Positions 35,492 to 45,020 of a stretch of 64,000 nt of DNA are shown piece after piece. The notes beneath the pieces are model-generated. The model ran no database searches. It saw nothing but the letters and a program-made list of their open reading frames with translations, and was not told where the DNA came from. Made by a program: the position numbers and the translations under genes. This DNA is from Mahella australiensis 50-1 BON (GTDB lineage: Bacteria; Bacillota; Clostridia; Mahellales; Mahellaceae), in the NCBI RefSeq assembly GCF_000213255.1, contig NC_015520.1, positions 434,001 through 498,000 of the forward strand, in the 5' to 3' direction. Every line of letters begins with the position of its first letter. The stretch's first letter is position 1.

Positions 35492-36523
35492 TTGAGGTGG
35501 GTTAAAGGAATATTACTGATATTAGCGATGGCGTTTTTATCGGCTTGCAGCATATTGCCTGAAGAAGAGGAAACACTAGCACCACCATTGGTGGAACCTG
35601 TTAAAATAGAGTACGATTTATATGAAGTAAAAAAAGATACTATAACCACCGAGTTACGGGGAAACGGCACGTTTGTATCTACGAAGGATTACAGCTTATC
35701 TTTTAAAAATACATCAGGTAGACTTAAATCCATTAATGTGAAGCTAGGCCAAGAGGTGAAAAAAGGCGTAGTAGTGGCTGAACTGGATACAGGAGATTTA
35801 GAGAACAGGATAAAGCAACAAGAGCTCAGCGTAAAAAAAGCTAAGTTGCTGCTGGACCAAAATCAAATAGAACTTGAACGATTAAAAAGCAGTGGAGCCG
35901 ATCAGTATCAGGTAGATAAAGCAAAAAACGATGTGGCTATGGCCCAGATCGATGTGGATATGGCCAATCTTCAACTACAAGGGCTTAGGATTGAACGAGA
36001 GCGTGCAAAGCTTCTCGCACCAGTGAACGGGACGGTGGTATATATAGCCAAAGTCAATGCGGGAGATCCTATAAGCGCTTATCAGACGTTGGTACAAATC
36101 GCTGATCCCTCCAGCCTTCAATTGAGTTATGAAACCAATGATGCGTCAAAATTTCAGGTCGGGATGAAGGCCACTGTAAAGATAGATAGTAAGGATTATC
36201 AAGGTATAGTTGTGGCTATGCCTGCCAGCGTAGATCCTGAATTAAGAGAGGAAATGCAGAACAAGATTTATTTAGAGGTTAAAAACAGACCTGCTGATGT
36301 GAAGATGGGAGACATGGCTGACTTCACCATTATTACTGCCAAAAAGGAAAATGTGATAGTAGTGCCGCGAAATGCCGTTAAAAATTATATGGGTAACGAC
36401 TATGTTGAGATATTAGAAGGCGGTAGCAAGAAGGAGAGATACATAGAGAAGGGATTGCAAACCCCCACGATGGTAGAGGTGGTAGACGGCCTTAAAGAGG
36501 GCGATAAGGTTATACTGCGGTAG
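35492..36523 (+). CDS. Efflux periplasmic-adaptor/HlyD-like lipoprotein
   Basis: This 343-residue MacA/HlyD-type membrane-fusion protein has a lipoprotein signal with lipobox LSAC (Cys19), a biotinyl-lipoyl-like half (GRLKSINVKLGQEVKKG), a coiled coil (about residues 110-160) and a beta-barrel. I chose the TTG at 35492 (MRWVKGILL), nine bases after GGGGG. An upstream GTG at 35456 would precede that site. It is followed by an ABC permease, so it is an export adaptor. No ATPase gene is adjacent. Confidence 0.85.
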   Translation: MRWVKGILLILAMAFLSACSILPEEEETLAPPLVEPVKIEYDLYEVKKDTITTELRGNGTFVSTKDYSLSFKNTSGRLKSINVKLGQEVKKGVVVAELDTGDLENRIKQQELSVKKAKLLLDQNQIELERLKSSGADQYQVDKAKNDVAMAQIDVDMANLQLQGLRIERERAKLLAPVNGTVVYIAKVNAGDPISAYQTLVQIADPSSLQLSYETNDASKFQVGMKATVKIDSKDYQGIVVAMPASVDPELREEMQNKIYLEVKNRPADVKMGDMADFTIITAKKENVIVVPRNAVKNYMGNDYVEILEGGSKKERYIEKGLQTPTMVEVVDGLKEGDKVILR

Positions 36524-36535
36524 GGGGGTGAATTT

Positions 36536-39412
36536 ATGACGCTTCTGATAATGGTTTTTCGCAAAATGTTCAATAACCGCCGGCTGGTATTGGCTCTGTT
36601 ACTAGGCCTTATAATATCTGTGGCTCTTATAAGCAGCATGCCATTATACGTTGAGGGTGTGCTGCAGCGCCTTCTGACTAAAGATATGGAAGCCATTCAG
36701 GCTGACAGCGGTTATTATCCAGGACATTTTTTATATAAAGGCGATCTTTATAATACTATAGAGAAGGACAAACGTTGCACATTATATGATCAATTAAACG
36801 CATATCTTTTGCAAGATGTGCCTGTACTGGCAGGAGTGCCTCATCTAGCCCAAGCACGGTTCGTTGAGATGGGGTTCATGTCCATGCTGCCCGATGGTTA
36901 TCAGGGTGATGATAAGAATGAAAAACGCATCGTATCTTTGGGTGCCAAGACAGATTTACAGCGGCATATAACTATAGTAGACGGACGTATGCCATCTGAT
37001 AAGCCGGTGGATGGTGTTTATGAAACATTGGTCACCGAGGGGGCTTTGAATAAATTTCATACGGTGCTAGGTAAGACCTTTGTAGTGACCAATGGGTTTG
37101 ATGAGAATATGAAACCCATAAGGGTTAGGCCTGTAGGTGTATTTCAGCCAAAGGATGAACGGGATCTGTACTGGTTTGAGAATTTGTCATCTTACAATGA
37201 GAAGATGTTGATGGACTATAACCTCTTTCAACAGGATTTTATGAGTGATACGGCATTCTATGCTACAGCCGGCCAATGGTATTATGCGTTCGACCATACT
37301 AAATTTTCACTGGATAATATCCATCGTTTTCTTGATGGATATAAGATCATATCTAAAAAGCTTGTTTTTCCGGGATTTTCTCTTCAAGTTCCCGCTGCTC
37401 CGATATTGGAGCAGTATTTTCAGAAAGAACAGGAATTGCGGACACTTCTATGGGCTATGAATATGCCGGTTATACTCATGCTGTGTTTCTATGTGTTTAT
37501 GGTATCCAGCTTTAAGGTAAATAAGGAAAAAAGTGATATAGCAGTATTGCAAAGCCGCGGTGCTGACCGAGGTTCCATAATGCTGCAGTATTTAGTGGAG
37601 GGCTTATTGCTGGCCGGTGTGGCTTTGCTAGCGGGACCTCCTCTGGGCTTGTTATTATGCAGGATGCTTGGTGCGTCCAACGGATTTTTGGAATTCATAC
37701 AGCGCAAGGCGTTGCCTGTAAGGATGACGCCTCTGGCATATAAATACGCAGCCGTGTCGGCATTGGTATTTATAATCGCTATGTTGCTGCCGGTTTATTT
37801 CGCCGCCGGGACTACCATAGTCAACCGCAAACAGGAGATGGCAAGGGAAACCAAGGCGACGGCATGGCAGCGATATTTTCTTGACGTTATACTTTTGGCT
37901 GTATCAATATATGGTCTCTATACCTTCGAATTGAGACAAAAGAACCTTGAAATTACAGCTGCCGAGGCTTCTCAATTGCAGATAGATCCATTGCTGTTTA
38001 TAGCATCGACATTGTTTGTATTGGGCATGGGCCTTTTGCTAATACGGATAGTTCCTCTGTTGATACGCATTGTATATGCTGTGGGCAACAAATTATGGTC
38101 TCCGGCGTTGTATGCCACTATGCTGCGCGTAGGCAGGTCATCGCATCAATATCAATTTCTAATGGTATTCCTTATAATGACCATAGCTATCGGTATATTC
38201 AGCGCTAATGCCGCGCGAACCATAAATACCAATGCCGAGGACAAGGTCCGCTACGCTAATGGTGCCGATATGGTGATTCAGGCCAAATGGCAGGATAATG
38301 CTCCTCCGCCAGGTAGTATGGATCCGTCGGCTCAACAGCAAATGGAAATAAATAAAAAACCGATACAATATGTGGAACCGCCATTCGAACCATATACCAA
38401 ATTGCAAGGCATAGAAGAGGCGACCAAAGTTTTCACCAAGGATAAGGTGGCTATACGGTTTAATAATGAAGTCATAGGCGGTAACTCGCGTTTTATGGCT
38501 GTAATATCGGATGAATTCGGTAGAATAGCTTTTAGACCGAGTATAATATCGGAGAGTTACTGGAATAGCTATCTCAACCTTTTGGCCGTAGAGCCGAGTG
38601 CTGCTCTTATATCCAGATCGTTGAGCGAGGCATATAATATAAAGAGGGGTGACTACATCAGCGTAAGCTGGCAGGACCAAAATGATCTTCAGATGGTGGT
38701 GTTTGGGATAATAGATTATTGGCCTACATGGAATCCAAAGCCGCCAGTCGGTTCCACTCCTGATCCGGAGAATCCTCATAAAAGCGATCCTTTCCTGGTA
38801 GTAGGGAATCTTTCTTATTTCCAATATAATTCGCCTATCCAACCGTATCAAGTATGGTTGAAGAAACAGCCCGAGGCTACCAGTGCTCAGGTATACGATG
38901 GTATAAGGGAAAATAGAATGGAGATAGTGAGCATGGTCGATACCGAGCAGGATCTCATAAGGCTTAAAAATGATCCATTTCAATTGGGGATAAACGGCAC
39001 TATGACGTTGAATTTTGTCATAAGCATGGTGATAAGCCTTATGGGTTTCATCTTGTATTGGGTTATATCGTTGAGCGATCGAGCGTTTGAATTCGGTGTG
39101 CTCCGTGCGATAGGGCTGTCATTTAAGGAACTGGTCGGCATGATGGTATGGGAACAGCTGTTGAGTTCGGGTGTAGCTATGATCATAGGCGTTATAGTTG
39201 GGCAACTTACCAGTCGTCTGTATGTGCCGATGTTCCAGATAACCTATAGTGCGGCCGAGCAAGTACCGCCATTCCACGTAGTATCATTGGCTACCGATCA
39301 AATTAAGGTATACGGTGTAATGATCGGTATGCTGTTAATAGGCGTGGCAGTTTTGACCATGCTGTTGCGCAAATTGCGCATAAACGAGGCACTAAAGATG
39401 GGTGAAGAGTAA
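36536..39412 (+). CDS. FtsX/MacB-type ABC transporter permease
   Basis: This 958-residue FtsX-family permease has a membrane helix near its N-terminus, a large extracellular region, a core of three or four helices (about residues 305-435), a second extracellular domain and three C-terminal helices ending near residue 950. It follows the adaptor by 12 bp. The expected ATP-binding subunit is neither upstream nor downstream. The substrate, perhaps a peptide, lipid or antibiotic, is unknown. Confidence 0.85.
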   Translation: MTLLIMVFRKMFNNRRLVLALLLGLIISVALISSMPLYVEGVLQRLLTKDMEAIQADSGYYPGHFLYKGDLYNTIEKDKRCTLYDQLNAYLLQDVPVLAGVPHLAQARFVEMGFMSMLPDGYQGDDKNEKRIVSLGAKTDLQRHITIVDGRMPSDKPVDGVYETLVTEGALNKFHTVLGKTFVVTNGFDENMKPIRVRPVGVFQPKDERDLYWFENLSSYNEKMLMDYNLFQQDFMSDTAFYATAGQWYYAFDHTKFSLDNIHRFLDGYKIISKKLVFPGFSLQVPAAPILEQYFQKEQELRTLLWAMNMPVILMLCFYVFMVSSFKVNKEKSDIAVLQSRGADRGSIMLQYLVEGLLLAGVALLAGPPLGLLLCRMLGASNGFLEFIQRKALPVRMTPLAYKYAAVSALVFIIAMLLPVYFAAGTTIVNRKQEMARETKATAWQRYFLDVILLAVSIYGLYTFELRQKNLEITAAEASQLQIDPLLFIASTLFVLGMGLLLIRIVPLLIRIVYAVGNKLWSPALYATMLRVGRSSHQYQFLMVFLIMTIAIGIFSANAARTINTNAEDKVRYANGADMVIQAKWQDNAPPPGSMDPSAQQQMEINKKPIQYVEPPFEPYTKLQGIEEATKVFTKDKVAIRFNNEVIGGNSRFMAVISDEFGRIAFRPSIISESYWNSYLNLLAVEPSAALISRSLSEAYNIKRGDYISVSWQDQNDLQMVVFGIIDYWPTWNPKPPVGSTPDPENPHKSDPFLVVGNLSYFQYNSPIQPYQVWLKKQPEATSAQVYDGIRENRMEIVSMVDTEQDLIRLKNDPFQLGINGTMTLNFVISMVISLMGFILYWVISLSDRAFEFGVLRAIGLSFKELVGMMVWEQLLSSGVAMIIGVIVGQLTSRLYVPMFQITYSAAEQVPPFHVVSLATDQIKVYGVMIGMLLIGVAVLTMLLRKLRINEALKMGEE

Positions 39413-39415
39413 CAG

Positions 39416-40987
39416 CTATTTTACATGTGTGAATCGCTTGATCTCCTCTATTGTGAGGACACCCATGCGTATGTTTAAGAATAGATATATCAAAAGGCCG
39501 ATGAGCAAGGCAATGCCTAGAGATGCCAATGTCGGCATGCCTGCATTATCCATGGCTCTGTAGATAAAAGATGAACATACGCCCATAATGATAAAAGAAA
39601 CTGATGGTTTAACTAACCAATTCGATATATCAAAGGGCATTGAGGTAAATCTACGCAACGCTTGGTAATTTAATGCTGTGTTGAAAATAACTGTACCTAT
39701 AAAGCCTATAATATAGCCGTTTATCTCAATTGATGGAATGGCTACTAATATATACGTGCACGCTATGCGCAATAGTGAGCATAGCACCGAATTGGCTACC
39801 GTTATATTTTGCTTGCCGAGGCCATTCAATATGCTTGCCAGTATGCCTTCTACATAAAGAAACAGGCATAAAGGGGAGGTGTATAAGAGAAATTGTCCTA
39901 CTTCCTGCGAATTATAGAGTGCCTGGCCTATCTGATAAGGCATGAACATAAAAGCTGAGGCTGCAGCGAAGGATACCATCATAGTGAGTTTTATGCTTTC
40001 CGAGGCTCTATAATTGATCGTGGCTTTTTTGCCGAGCGATTGCGCTTCGGTAATGGCAGGTAATAACGTCATGCTAAGCGACATGGTTATGGTAGATGGA
40101 AACATCAAAAGTGGCATGGCCATACCTGTGAGATGCCCAAATGTGACCAGCGACTGTTCTACCGTATATCCTGCTGCCTGGAGACGCTGCGGTATTAATA
40201 CCGAGTCCATGCTTTGCAACAGTGTCGTTAATGTCCGCCCGCCTGAAATAGGCAAGGCTATGGATATTACTGATTTGCCTATATGAAATGAGCTCTCGTT
40301 TGCTCCGGTCTTATTAGTGAATTGATTGTTCTTTTTATACCGATGCAGAGTTTTGCTGTAAAAATACATGAGCGTTATAAAACCGGCTACATCGCCTATT
40401 ACCATTCCGAGGACCGATATGCTCGAGGCATATTCTATACTTATGCCTATAGCGTATCTTATGAGGCTTAATACCAGGGCCATGCGGGCAAATTGTTCCA
40501 CTATCTGCCCGATCGCCTGGGGCACGATGTTTTGTATACCCTGGAAGAAGCCGCGTATAACTCCCGAATTCGCCGTTATGAATAATGCCGGTATGTAGAC
40601 CATCATGGGATAGTAAACCCCGGGACTGTGAAGTATATTTACGGCGATGGGGCGGGCATATATAAATAATACGGCTGATATTGCTATACTGGCTGTTACG
40701 GCTATAACAGAACTTACCAGTACTATCTTGGGCAGCATTTTATAATTACCCTTAGCCTTTTGTTCAGCTGTCATGCGAGATACGGCTATGGGTATACCCG
40801 AGGCTAAAAATGAAGCGGCTATAAAGTATACCGGCAGGGCCAACTGAAATAGGCCCATACCTTGAGCGCCTATTATGTTGGACAAAATAATTCTGTATAT
40901 AAACCCCAGTATACGCGTGGCAAAGCCCGCTACGGTCAATATGGCGGCATTGCGTACGAAAGAGGATTCGTTCTGCTCCATATACAC
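39416..40987 (-). CDS. spoVB: Stage V sporulation protein B-like MOP flippase
   Basis: This 523-residue polytopic protein of the MOP/MVF superfamily has about 14 membrane helices and opens with SSFVRNAAILTVAGFATRILGFIYRI, typical of SpoVB/YkvU. These proteins flip lipid-linked precursors and support spore cortex synthesis. Clostridia carry several paralogues, so the exact SpoVB assignment is not certain. It converges with the permease gene, leaving only three bases between the stops. Confidence 0.83.
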   Translation of the reverse strand: MYMEQNESSFVRNAAILTVAGFATRILGFIYRIILSNIIGAQGMGLFQLALPVYFIAASFLASGIPIAVSRMTAEQKAKGNYKMLPKIVLVSSVIAVTASIAISAVLFIYARPIAVNILHSPGVYYPMMVYIPALFITANSGVIRGFFQGIQNIVPQAIGQIVEQFARMALVLSLIRYAIGISIEYASSISVLGMVIGDVAGFITLMYFYSKTLHRYKKNNQFTNKTGANESSFHIGKSVISIALPISGGRTLTTLLQSMDSVLIPQRLQAAGYTVEQSLVTFGHLTGMAMPLLMFPSTITMSLSMTLLPAITEAQSLGKKATINYRASESIKLTMMVSFAAASAFMFMPYQIGQALYNSQEVGQFLLYTSPLCLFLYVEGILASILNGLGKQNITVANSVLCSLLRIACTYILVAIPSIEINGYIIGFIGTVIFNTALNYQALRRFTSMPFDISNWLVKPSVSFIIMGVCSSFIYRAMDNAGMPTLASLGIALLIGLLIYLFLNIRMGVLTIEEIKRFTHVK

Positions 40988-41156
40988 CTCATCCTTTACA
41001 TGCTGCTAACAATATATTAATTAAAATGTGGAAATAGAATTCGATATAAAATCGTAAGGTATTGAATAAGTGAGGCAAAGTATGTTAAAATTATATCAGG
41101 TAATGCTGAGGCCGAGGGCATATACTGAGGCCTGAAGGAGGATTTTTATTAATCTT

Positions 41157-42188
41157 ATGGTTGATATATTAGACAAAGCTATGCGGTCCCACGATTTGGA
41201 TAAATGTGAAATAGTGAGATTGCTTTCTATAGATGACGGCGTACAGCAAGAGGTGCTTTTCAAAGCCGCCGATGAGACAAGACAACAATATCTTGGTACC
41301 GATGTGCATCTGCGCGGCCTTATTGAATTCTCTAATTATTGTATGAATGATTGCATGTACTGCGGCATAAGGCGCGGGAACAGGACTCTTGAGAGGTACC
41401 GCATCCAACCCGATGAAGTCATAAAAGTGGCTGCCCAAGCTTATCGACTGGGTTATCGTACCATAGTTCTCCAGTCTGGCGAGGACGGTTACTACACCGG
41501 CGACGTTATGTGCTATATTATCCGCGGTATAAAAGAGGCGGCCGATGTTGCCATAACGCTCAGCATAGGCGAAAGAAGCTATGATGATTATAAGCGCATG
41601 AAGGAGGCTGGAGCGGATAGATACCTGATGCGCTTTGAAACGTCCAACAGGGAGCTTTATAAAAAGCTGCATCCGCGTATGGACTTCGATAACAGGATAC
41701 AATGTTTAAAAGATATAAAGTCATTAGGGTATGAATTGGGATCGGGATTTCTTGTGGGTTTGCCCGGGCAAACCGTGGAGGACATAGCCGATGATATATT
41801 GCTGCTTAAAGAATTGGGCGCAGACATGGTGGGCATAGGTCCATTCATACCGCATCCGGATACGCCGCTGCGGAGTTGCAATAGTGGTTCTCTTGACATG
41901 GTACTGAAGGCAGTAGCAGTATTGCGACTTATCATGCCGGATATAAATATACCGGCCACCACGGCGGTAGGGACATCTGATCCTTTTGGTAGGCAAAAGG
42001 CATTGAAAGCAGGAGCCAATGTCATAATGCCCAATGTGACGCCGCTAGAATACCGGCAACTTTACCAGCTCTATCCCGGTAAAATATGTATTGGCGAGAA
42101 CCCGCAGGATTGCCGCATATGCGTAGAAGGTCTTATACGTTCTGTGGGCAGGACTGTTGGAACAGGTTACGGAGGACATAATGGCTGA
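41157..42188 (+). CDS. hydE: [FeFe]-hydrogenase H-cluster radical SAM maturase HydE
   Basis: HydE is a radical SAM enzyme needed to build the H-cluster of [FeFe]-hydrogenase. The cluster motif CMNDCMYC has Cys62, Cys66 and Cys69. The 343-residue length and the block FLVGLPGQTVEDIADDI fit HydE rather than biotin synthase. GGAGG is 15 bases before the ATG, rather long. The organism is therefore expected to make an [FeFe]-hydrogenase, although HydF, HydG and the enzyme are not in this window. Confidence 0.9.
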   Translation: MVDILDKAMRSHDLDKCEIVRLLSIDDGVQQEVLFKAADETRQQYLGTDVHLRGLIEFSNYCMNDCMYCGIRRGNRTLERYRIQPDEVIKVAAQAYRLGYRTIVLQSGEDGYYTGDVMCYIIRGIKEAADVAITLSIGERSYDDYKRMKEAGADRYLMRFETSNRELYKKLHPRMDFDNRIQCLKDIKSLGYELGSGFLVGLPGQTVEDIADDILLLKELGADMVGIGPFIPHPDTPLRSCNSGSLDMVLKAVAVLRLIMPDINIPATTAVGTSDPFGRQKALKAGANVIMPNVTPLEYRQLYQLYPGKICIGENPQDCRICVEGLIRSVGRTVGTGYGGHNG

Positions 42189-42786
42189 GCATTATTATTC
42201 TGAAAATCCTACTTCCGGACATGATATAAAACGCATAAGATTCGATTTTAAAGGATGTACCCTCGAGTTTATAACTGATGCCGGTGTTTTTTCCAGAGGA
42301 AAGATCGATACCGGTTCCAGTGTTTTATTAAATGCTCTGCCTGACCGTTTATCCGGCAGGGTGCTAGATATGGGCTGTGGTTATGGGGCCATAGGTATTT
42401 CTATTGCCAAAGCCTATCAAGACGTCGAGGTTGTCATGGTAGACATAAACAGCAGAGCTGTAGAGCTTGCGCAGGGGAATATAAAACTGAACAGTATAAA
42501 TAATGCCACTGTTTATCAGAGCGATGGTTTTGCTCAAGTAGAAGGCCTGTTTGATATCATCGTATCTAATCCGCCTATAAGAGCGGGCAAAAGGGTCGTA
42601 TATGCGATATTTGAACAATGCGCTATATACTTAAAAAGCGGCGGAGAATTTTATGTTGTAATCCAAAAGAAGCAGGGTGCCGAGTCGGCTATGGCCAAAC
42701 TGGCCGAGATTTACGGCAATTGTGAAAAGGTTGCGAGAGATGGTGGTTATTGGGTACTGCGTTGTGTCAACAGCTATGGCAACTGA
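42181..42786 (+). CDS. Class I SAM-dependent methyltransferase (RsmC/RlmG-like)
   Basis: This 201-residue methyltransferase has the SAM-binding motif VLDMGCGYGAIGIS (about residues 60-73) and the N6-adenine/guanine-type catalytic NPPI motif (SNPPIRAG) near residue 130. That matches RsmC-like rRNA guanine methyltransferases lacking the N-terminal domain, common in Firmicutes. The ATG at 42181 follows GGAGG and overlaps hydE by eight bases. Confidence 0.87.
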   Translation: MAEHYYSENPTSGHDIKRIRFDFKGCTLEFITDAGVFSRGKIDTGSSVLLNALPDRLSGRVLDMGCGYGAIGISIAKAYQDVEVVMVDINSRAVELAQGNIKLNSINNATVYQSDGFAQVEGLFDIIVSNPPIRAGKRVVYAIFEQCAIYLKSGGEFYVVIQKKQGAESAMAKLAEIYGNCEKVARDGGYWVLRCVNSYGN

Positions 42787-42877
42787 AGCTAGCTAAGGAT
42801 TGAAGAGATATAAGGAGATTCAGAGAGTTTAAGCGAGAATGTTAAATATAATCGGGCGTAATAAGCTAAAATAACCA

Positions 42878-42905
42878 TTGCGTTTTTAAAATAAACAATT
42901 ATACT
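42878..42905 (+). promoter_or_regulatory. Promoter of the ctsR operon
   Basis: TTGCGT (42878-42883) and TATACT (42900-42905) have a 16-bp spacer, directly upstream of the CtsR box. Confidence 0.6.
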
Positions 42906-42914
42906 ATAAATAAA

Positions 42915-42937
42915 GGTCAAAGAAAGTCAAAGTCAAA
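42915..42937 (+). promoter_or_regulatory. CtsR operator
   Basis: GGTCAAA-GAA-AGTCAAA is an exact direct-repeat CtsR box. A third AGTCAAA half-site overlaps its last base. It lies between the promoter and the ctsR start, so the operon is autorepressed. Confidence 0.92.
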
Positions 42938-42949
42938 AGAGGTGAAACG

Positions 42950-43411
42950 ATGGTCCGGTTAAGCGATGTAATAGAGGCCTTTATAAAGGATATGTTGAAT
43001 ACCAGCCAGGATGGGGTGCTGGAATTACAGCGCAATGAACTGGCCGCTCGTTTTAGATGTGCGCCATCGCAGATAAATTACGTTTTATCTACGCGTTTTA
43101 CCATAGAAAGAGGGTATTATATAGAAAGCAGACGCGGTGGTGGTGGCTGCATAAGGATAATGCGCATGAATGTTGAGAAGGACGATTATATACTGTATCT
43201 TTTGTTCAATGCCGTCGGGGATTCTTTATCCCAGGCCTGTGCTGATAATATAATCGATCAATTGAGCGAGAATGGAGATATAAACGATAGGATAGCTGCA
43301 TTGATGAGATCGGCCGTAAGCGATAAAGCTATAGAAGCTCCTTCGGCTGACAGGGATAAAATCAGGGCCGGCATTATGAAAAGTATGTTGGTGGCTTTGT
43401 TATCATTTTAA
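42950..43411 (+). CDS. ctsR: Heat-shock repressor CtsR
   Basis: This 153-residue winged-helix repressor controls class III heat-shock genes. The N-terminal ADVIEAFIK-like helix, the DNA-binding region FRCAPSQINYVLSTRFT and the wing RRGGGGCIRI with the thermosensing glycine loop are visible. AGAGGTG precedes the ATG. It heads the canonical ctsR-mcsA-mcsB-clpC operon and has its own operator upstream. Confidence 0.96.
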   Translation: MVRLSDVIEAFIKDMLNTSQDGVLELQRNELAARFRCAPSQINYVLSTRFTIERGYYIESRRGGGGCIRIMRMNVEKDDYILYLLFNAVGDSLSQACADNIIDQLSENGDINDRIAALMRSAVSDKAIEAPSADRDKIRAGIMKSMLVALLSF

Positions 43412-43428
43412 TAGAAGAGGTGTTTTGT

Positions 43429-43965
43429 ATGAATTGCGATTACTGCAAGAGTAAGCCCGCTACCGTGCATTTGACCAAGATCATCAACGGTCAGAAGACC
43501 GAGTTGCATCTATGCGAGGACTGTGCCAAGCAAAGCGGGGAAATCAACTGGTTCAATACATTTTCGTTAAATGAGATCTTCCAACCGTTTTCGGTGAATG
43601 ACCTCCTATCAAGTTTCTTGGAAGGAGCTAATGGGAATAATGGAAGCATGGGATATGGCGTAAATGTTTCAGCTAAGTGTGATACATGCGGCATGACATA
43701 TGATCGATTTAAGCAAACTGGTATGTTAGGTTGTTGCCATTGCTATGAGGCTTTTGGAGATGAATTAACGCCTCTCATAAGGCGTATACATGGTAACGTA
43801 AAACATGTCGGCAAGGTACCGCGCAAGGCGGGTAGCGAATTACGAGTGCGCAGGGAGATAGAACGTTTAAAAGAGCAACTCGACAGAGCGGTGAAAGAAG
43901 AGGCTTTCGAAAGAGCCGCGGAATTGAGAGATAAGATAAAAGAACTGGAAGGCAAATTAAATTGA
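43429..43965 (+). CDS. mcsA: McsA, zinc-binding activator of the McsB arginine kinase
   Basis: This 178-residue protein has CxxC zinc pairs (CDYC, CEDC, CDTC, CCHC) and a C-terminal UVR motif (LKEQLDRAVKEEAFERAAELRDKI). McsA stimulates McsB and helps deliver substrates to ClpC-ClpP. The ATG at 43429 (MNCDYCK) follows AGAGGTG. The GTG at 43420 lies inside that site. Confidence 0.93.
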   Translation: MNCDYCKSKPATVHLTKIINGQKTELHLCEDCAKQSGEINWFNTFSLNEIFQPFSVNDLLSSFLEGANGNNGSMGYGVNVSAKCDTCGMTYDRFKQTGMLGCCHCYEAFGDELTPLIRRIHGNVKHVGKVPRKAGSELRVRREIERLKEQLDRAVKEEAFERAAELRDKIKELEGKLN

Positions 43966-43986
43966 AACTAGTAAAGGGGTGAGATA

Positions 43987-45015
43987 GTGGATAATTGGAT
44001 AAGCGCTAATGGGCCTGATAGTGATATAATAATAAGTAGCAGGATAAGATTGGCCCGGAATCTTGATAACGTACCGTTTCCCACTATGATGGATGATAAG
44101 CAGGCTGAAAAGGTGGTCGATGATGTCGGCAAAGCGATTCTCGACAGCCACAGTGTGCTGGCCGGGCATTTCAAGCTTGTGCGTATTAAGGATGTGCAGC
44201 AGTTGGATAGACAGATGTTGGTCGAAGAATATCTATCCAGCCCGGACCTTGTCAAAAACGATAAAAGCGGGGCATTGCTCATGAACGACGACAATACTGT
44301 GAGCATAATGATAAACGAAGAGGATCATGTGCGCATACAATGTCTTGCGCCAGGATTACAATTAAGGGAGGCATGGGAATTAGCCGATAAGGTAGATGAT
44401 CTGCTGGAGGAGAATTTATCGTATGCTTATGACGAACAATTGGGTTATCTTACCACATGTCCTACCAATGTGGGTACGGGCATGAGGGCGTCGCTCATGA
44501 TGCATCTGCCTGCATTGGCTATGACAAACAATATACGCGAGGTGCTCCACGCGGTAGGGCGCGTGGGTATAACGGTAAGAGGTATATACGGCGAGGGCAG
44601 CGAGGTTAAAGGCGATATCTATCAAATATCCAATCAGATTTCTCTAGGGCAGAGCGAAGATGATATTATAAACAATATTATAGCTGTAGCCCGCCAGATA
44701 ATTGATAAAGAGCGCAAAGCTCGTCAGGTGCTTATGGATAACGGCAGGTTGCAACTCGAGGATAGGGTATACAGGTCGCTTGGCATATTTACCAATGCGC
44801 GCATGCTTAATACGGAGGAGGCATTGGAGCTGATATCCAATCTGCGCCTTGGCGTGTCATTGGGTATATTAAAGGATATGGACTTAAAGCTGCTTAACCA
44901 ACTGCTTTTTATGATACAACCGGCCCATGTGCAAAAGCATAAAGGCAGGGAATTGCAGCCGCTAGAGAGGGATATAATAAGAGCCGAACTGATACACGAA
45001 AAGATAAGGAGGTAG
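43987..45015 (+). CDS. mcsB: Protein arginine kinase McsB
   Basis: McsB phosphorylates arginines to mark proteins for ClpCP. The 342-residue protein resembles phosphagen kinases, with [10 protein letters not shown] near residue 17 and the [12 protein letters not shown] catalytic segment (Cys near 158). It begins with GTG after GGGGTGAG and ends just before the clpC start. Confidence 0.95.
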   Translation: MDNWISANGPDSDIIISSRIRLARNLDNVPFPTMMDDKQAEKVVDDVGKAILDSHSVLAGHFKLVRIKDVQQLDRQMLVEEYLSSPDLVKNDKSGALLMNDDNTVSIMINEEDHVRIQCLAPGLQLREAWELADKVDDLLEENLSYAYDEQLGYLTTCPTNVGTGMRASLMMHLPALAMTNNIREVLHAVGRVGITVRGIYGEGSEVKGDIYQISNQISLGQSEDDIINNIIAVARQIIDKERKARQVLMDNGRLQLEDRVYRSLGIFTNARMLNTEEALELISNLRLGVSLGILKDMDLKLLNQLLFMIQPAHVQKHKGRELQPLERDIIRAELIHEKIRR

Positions 45016-45020
45016 TGATT

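Noticed and set aside
38159-38983. 274-residue leftward open frame
   Set aside because: It is antisense to the FtsX-type permease and has no ribosome site or recognisable motif.
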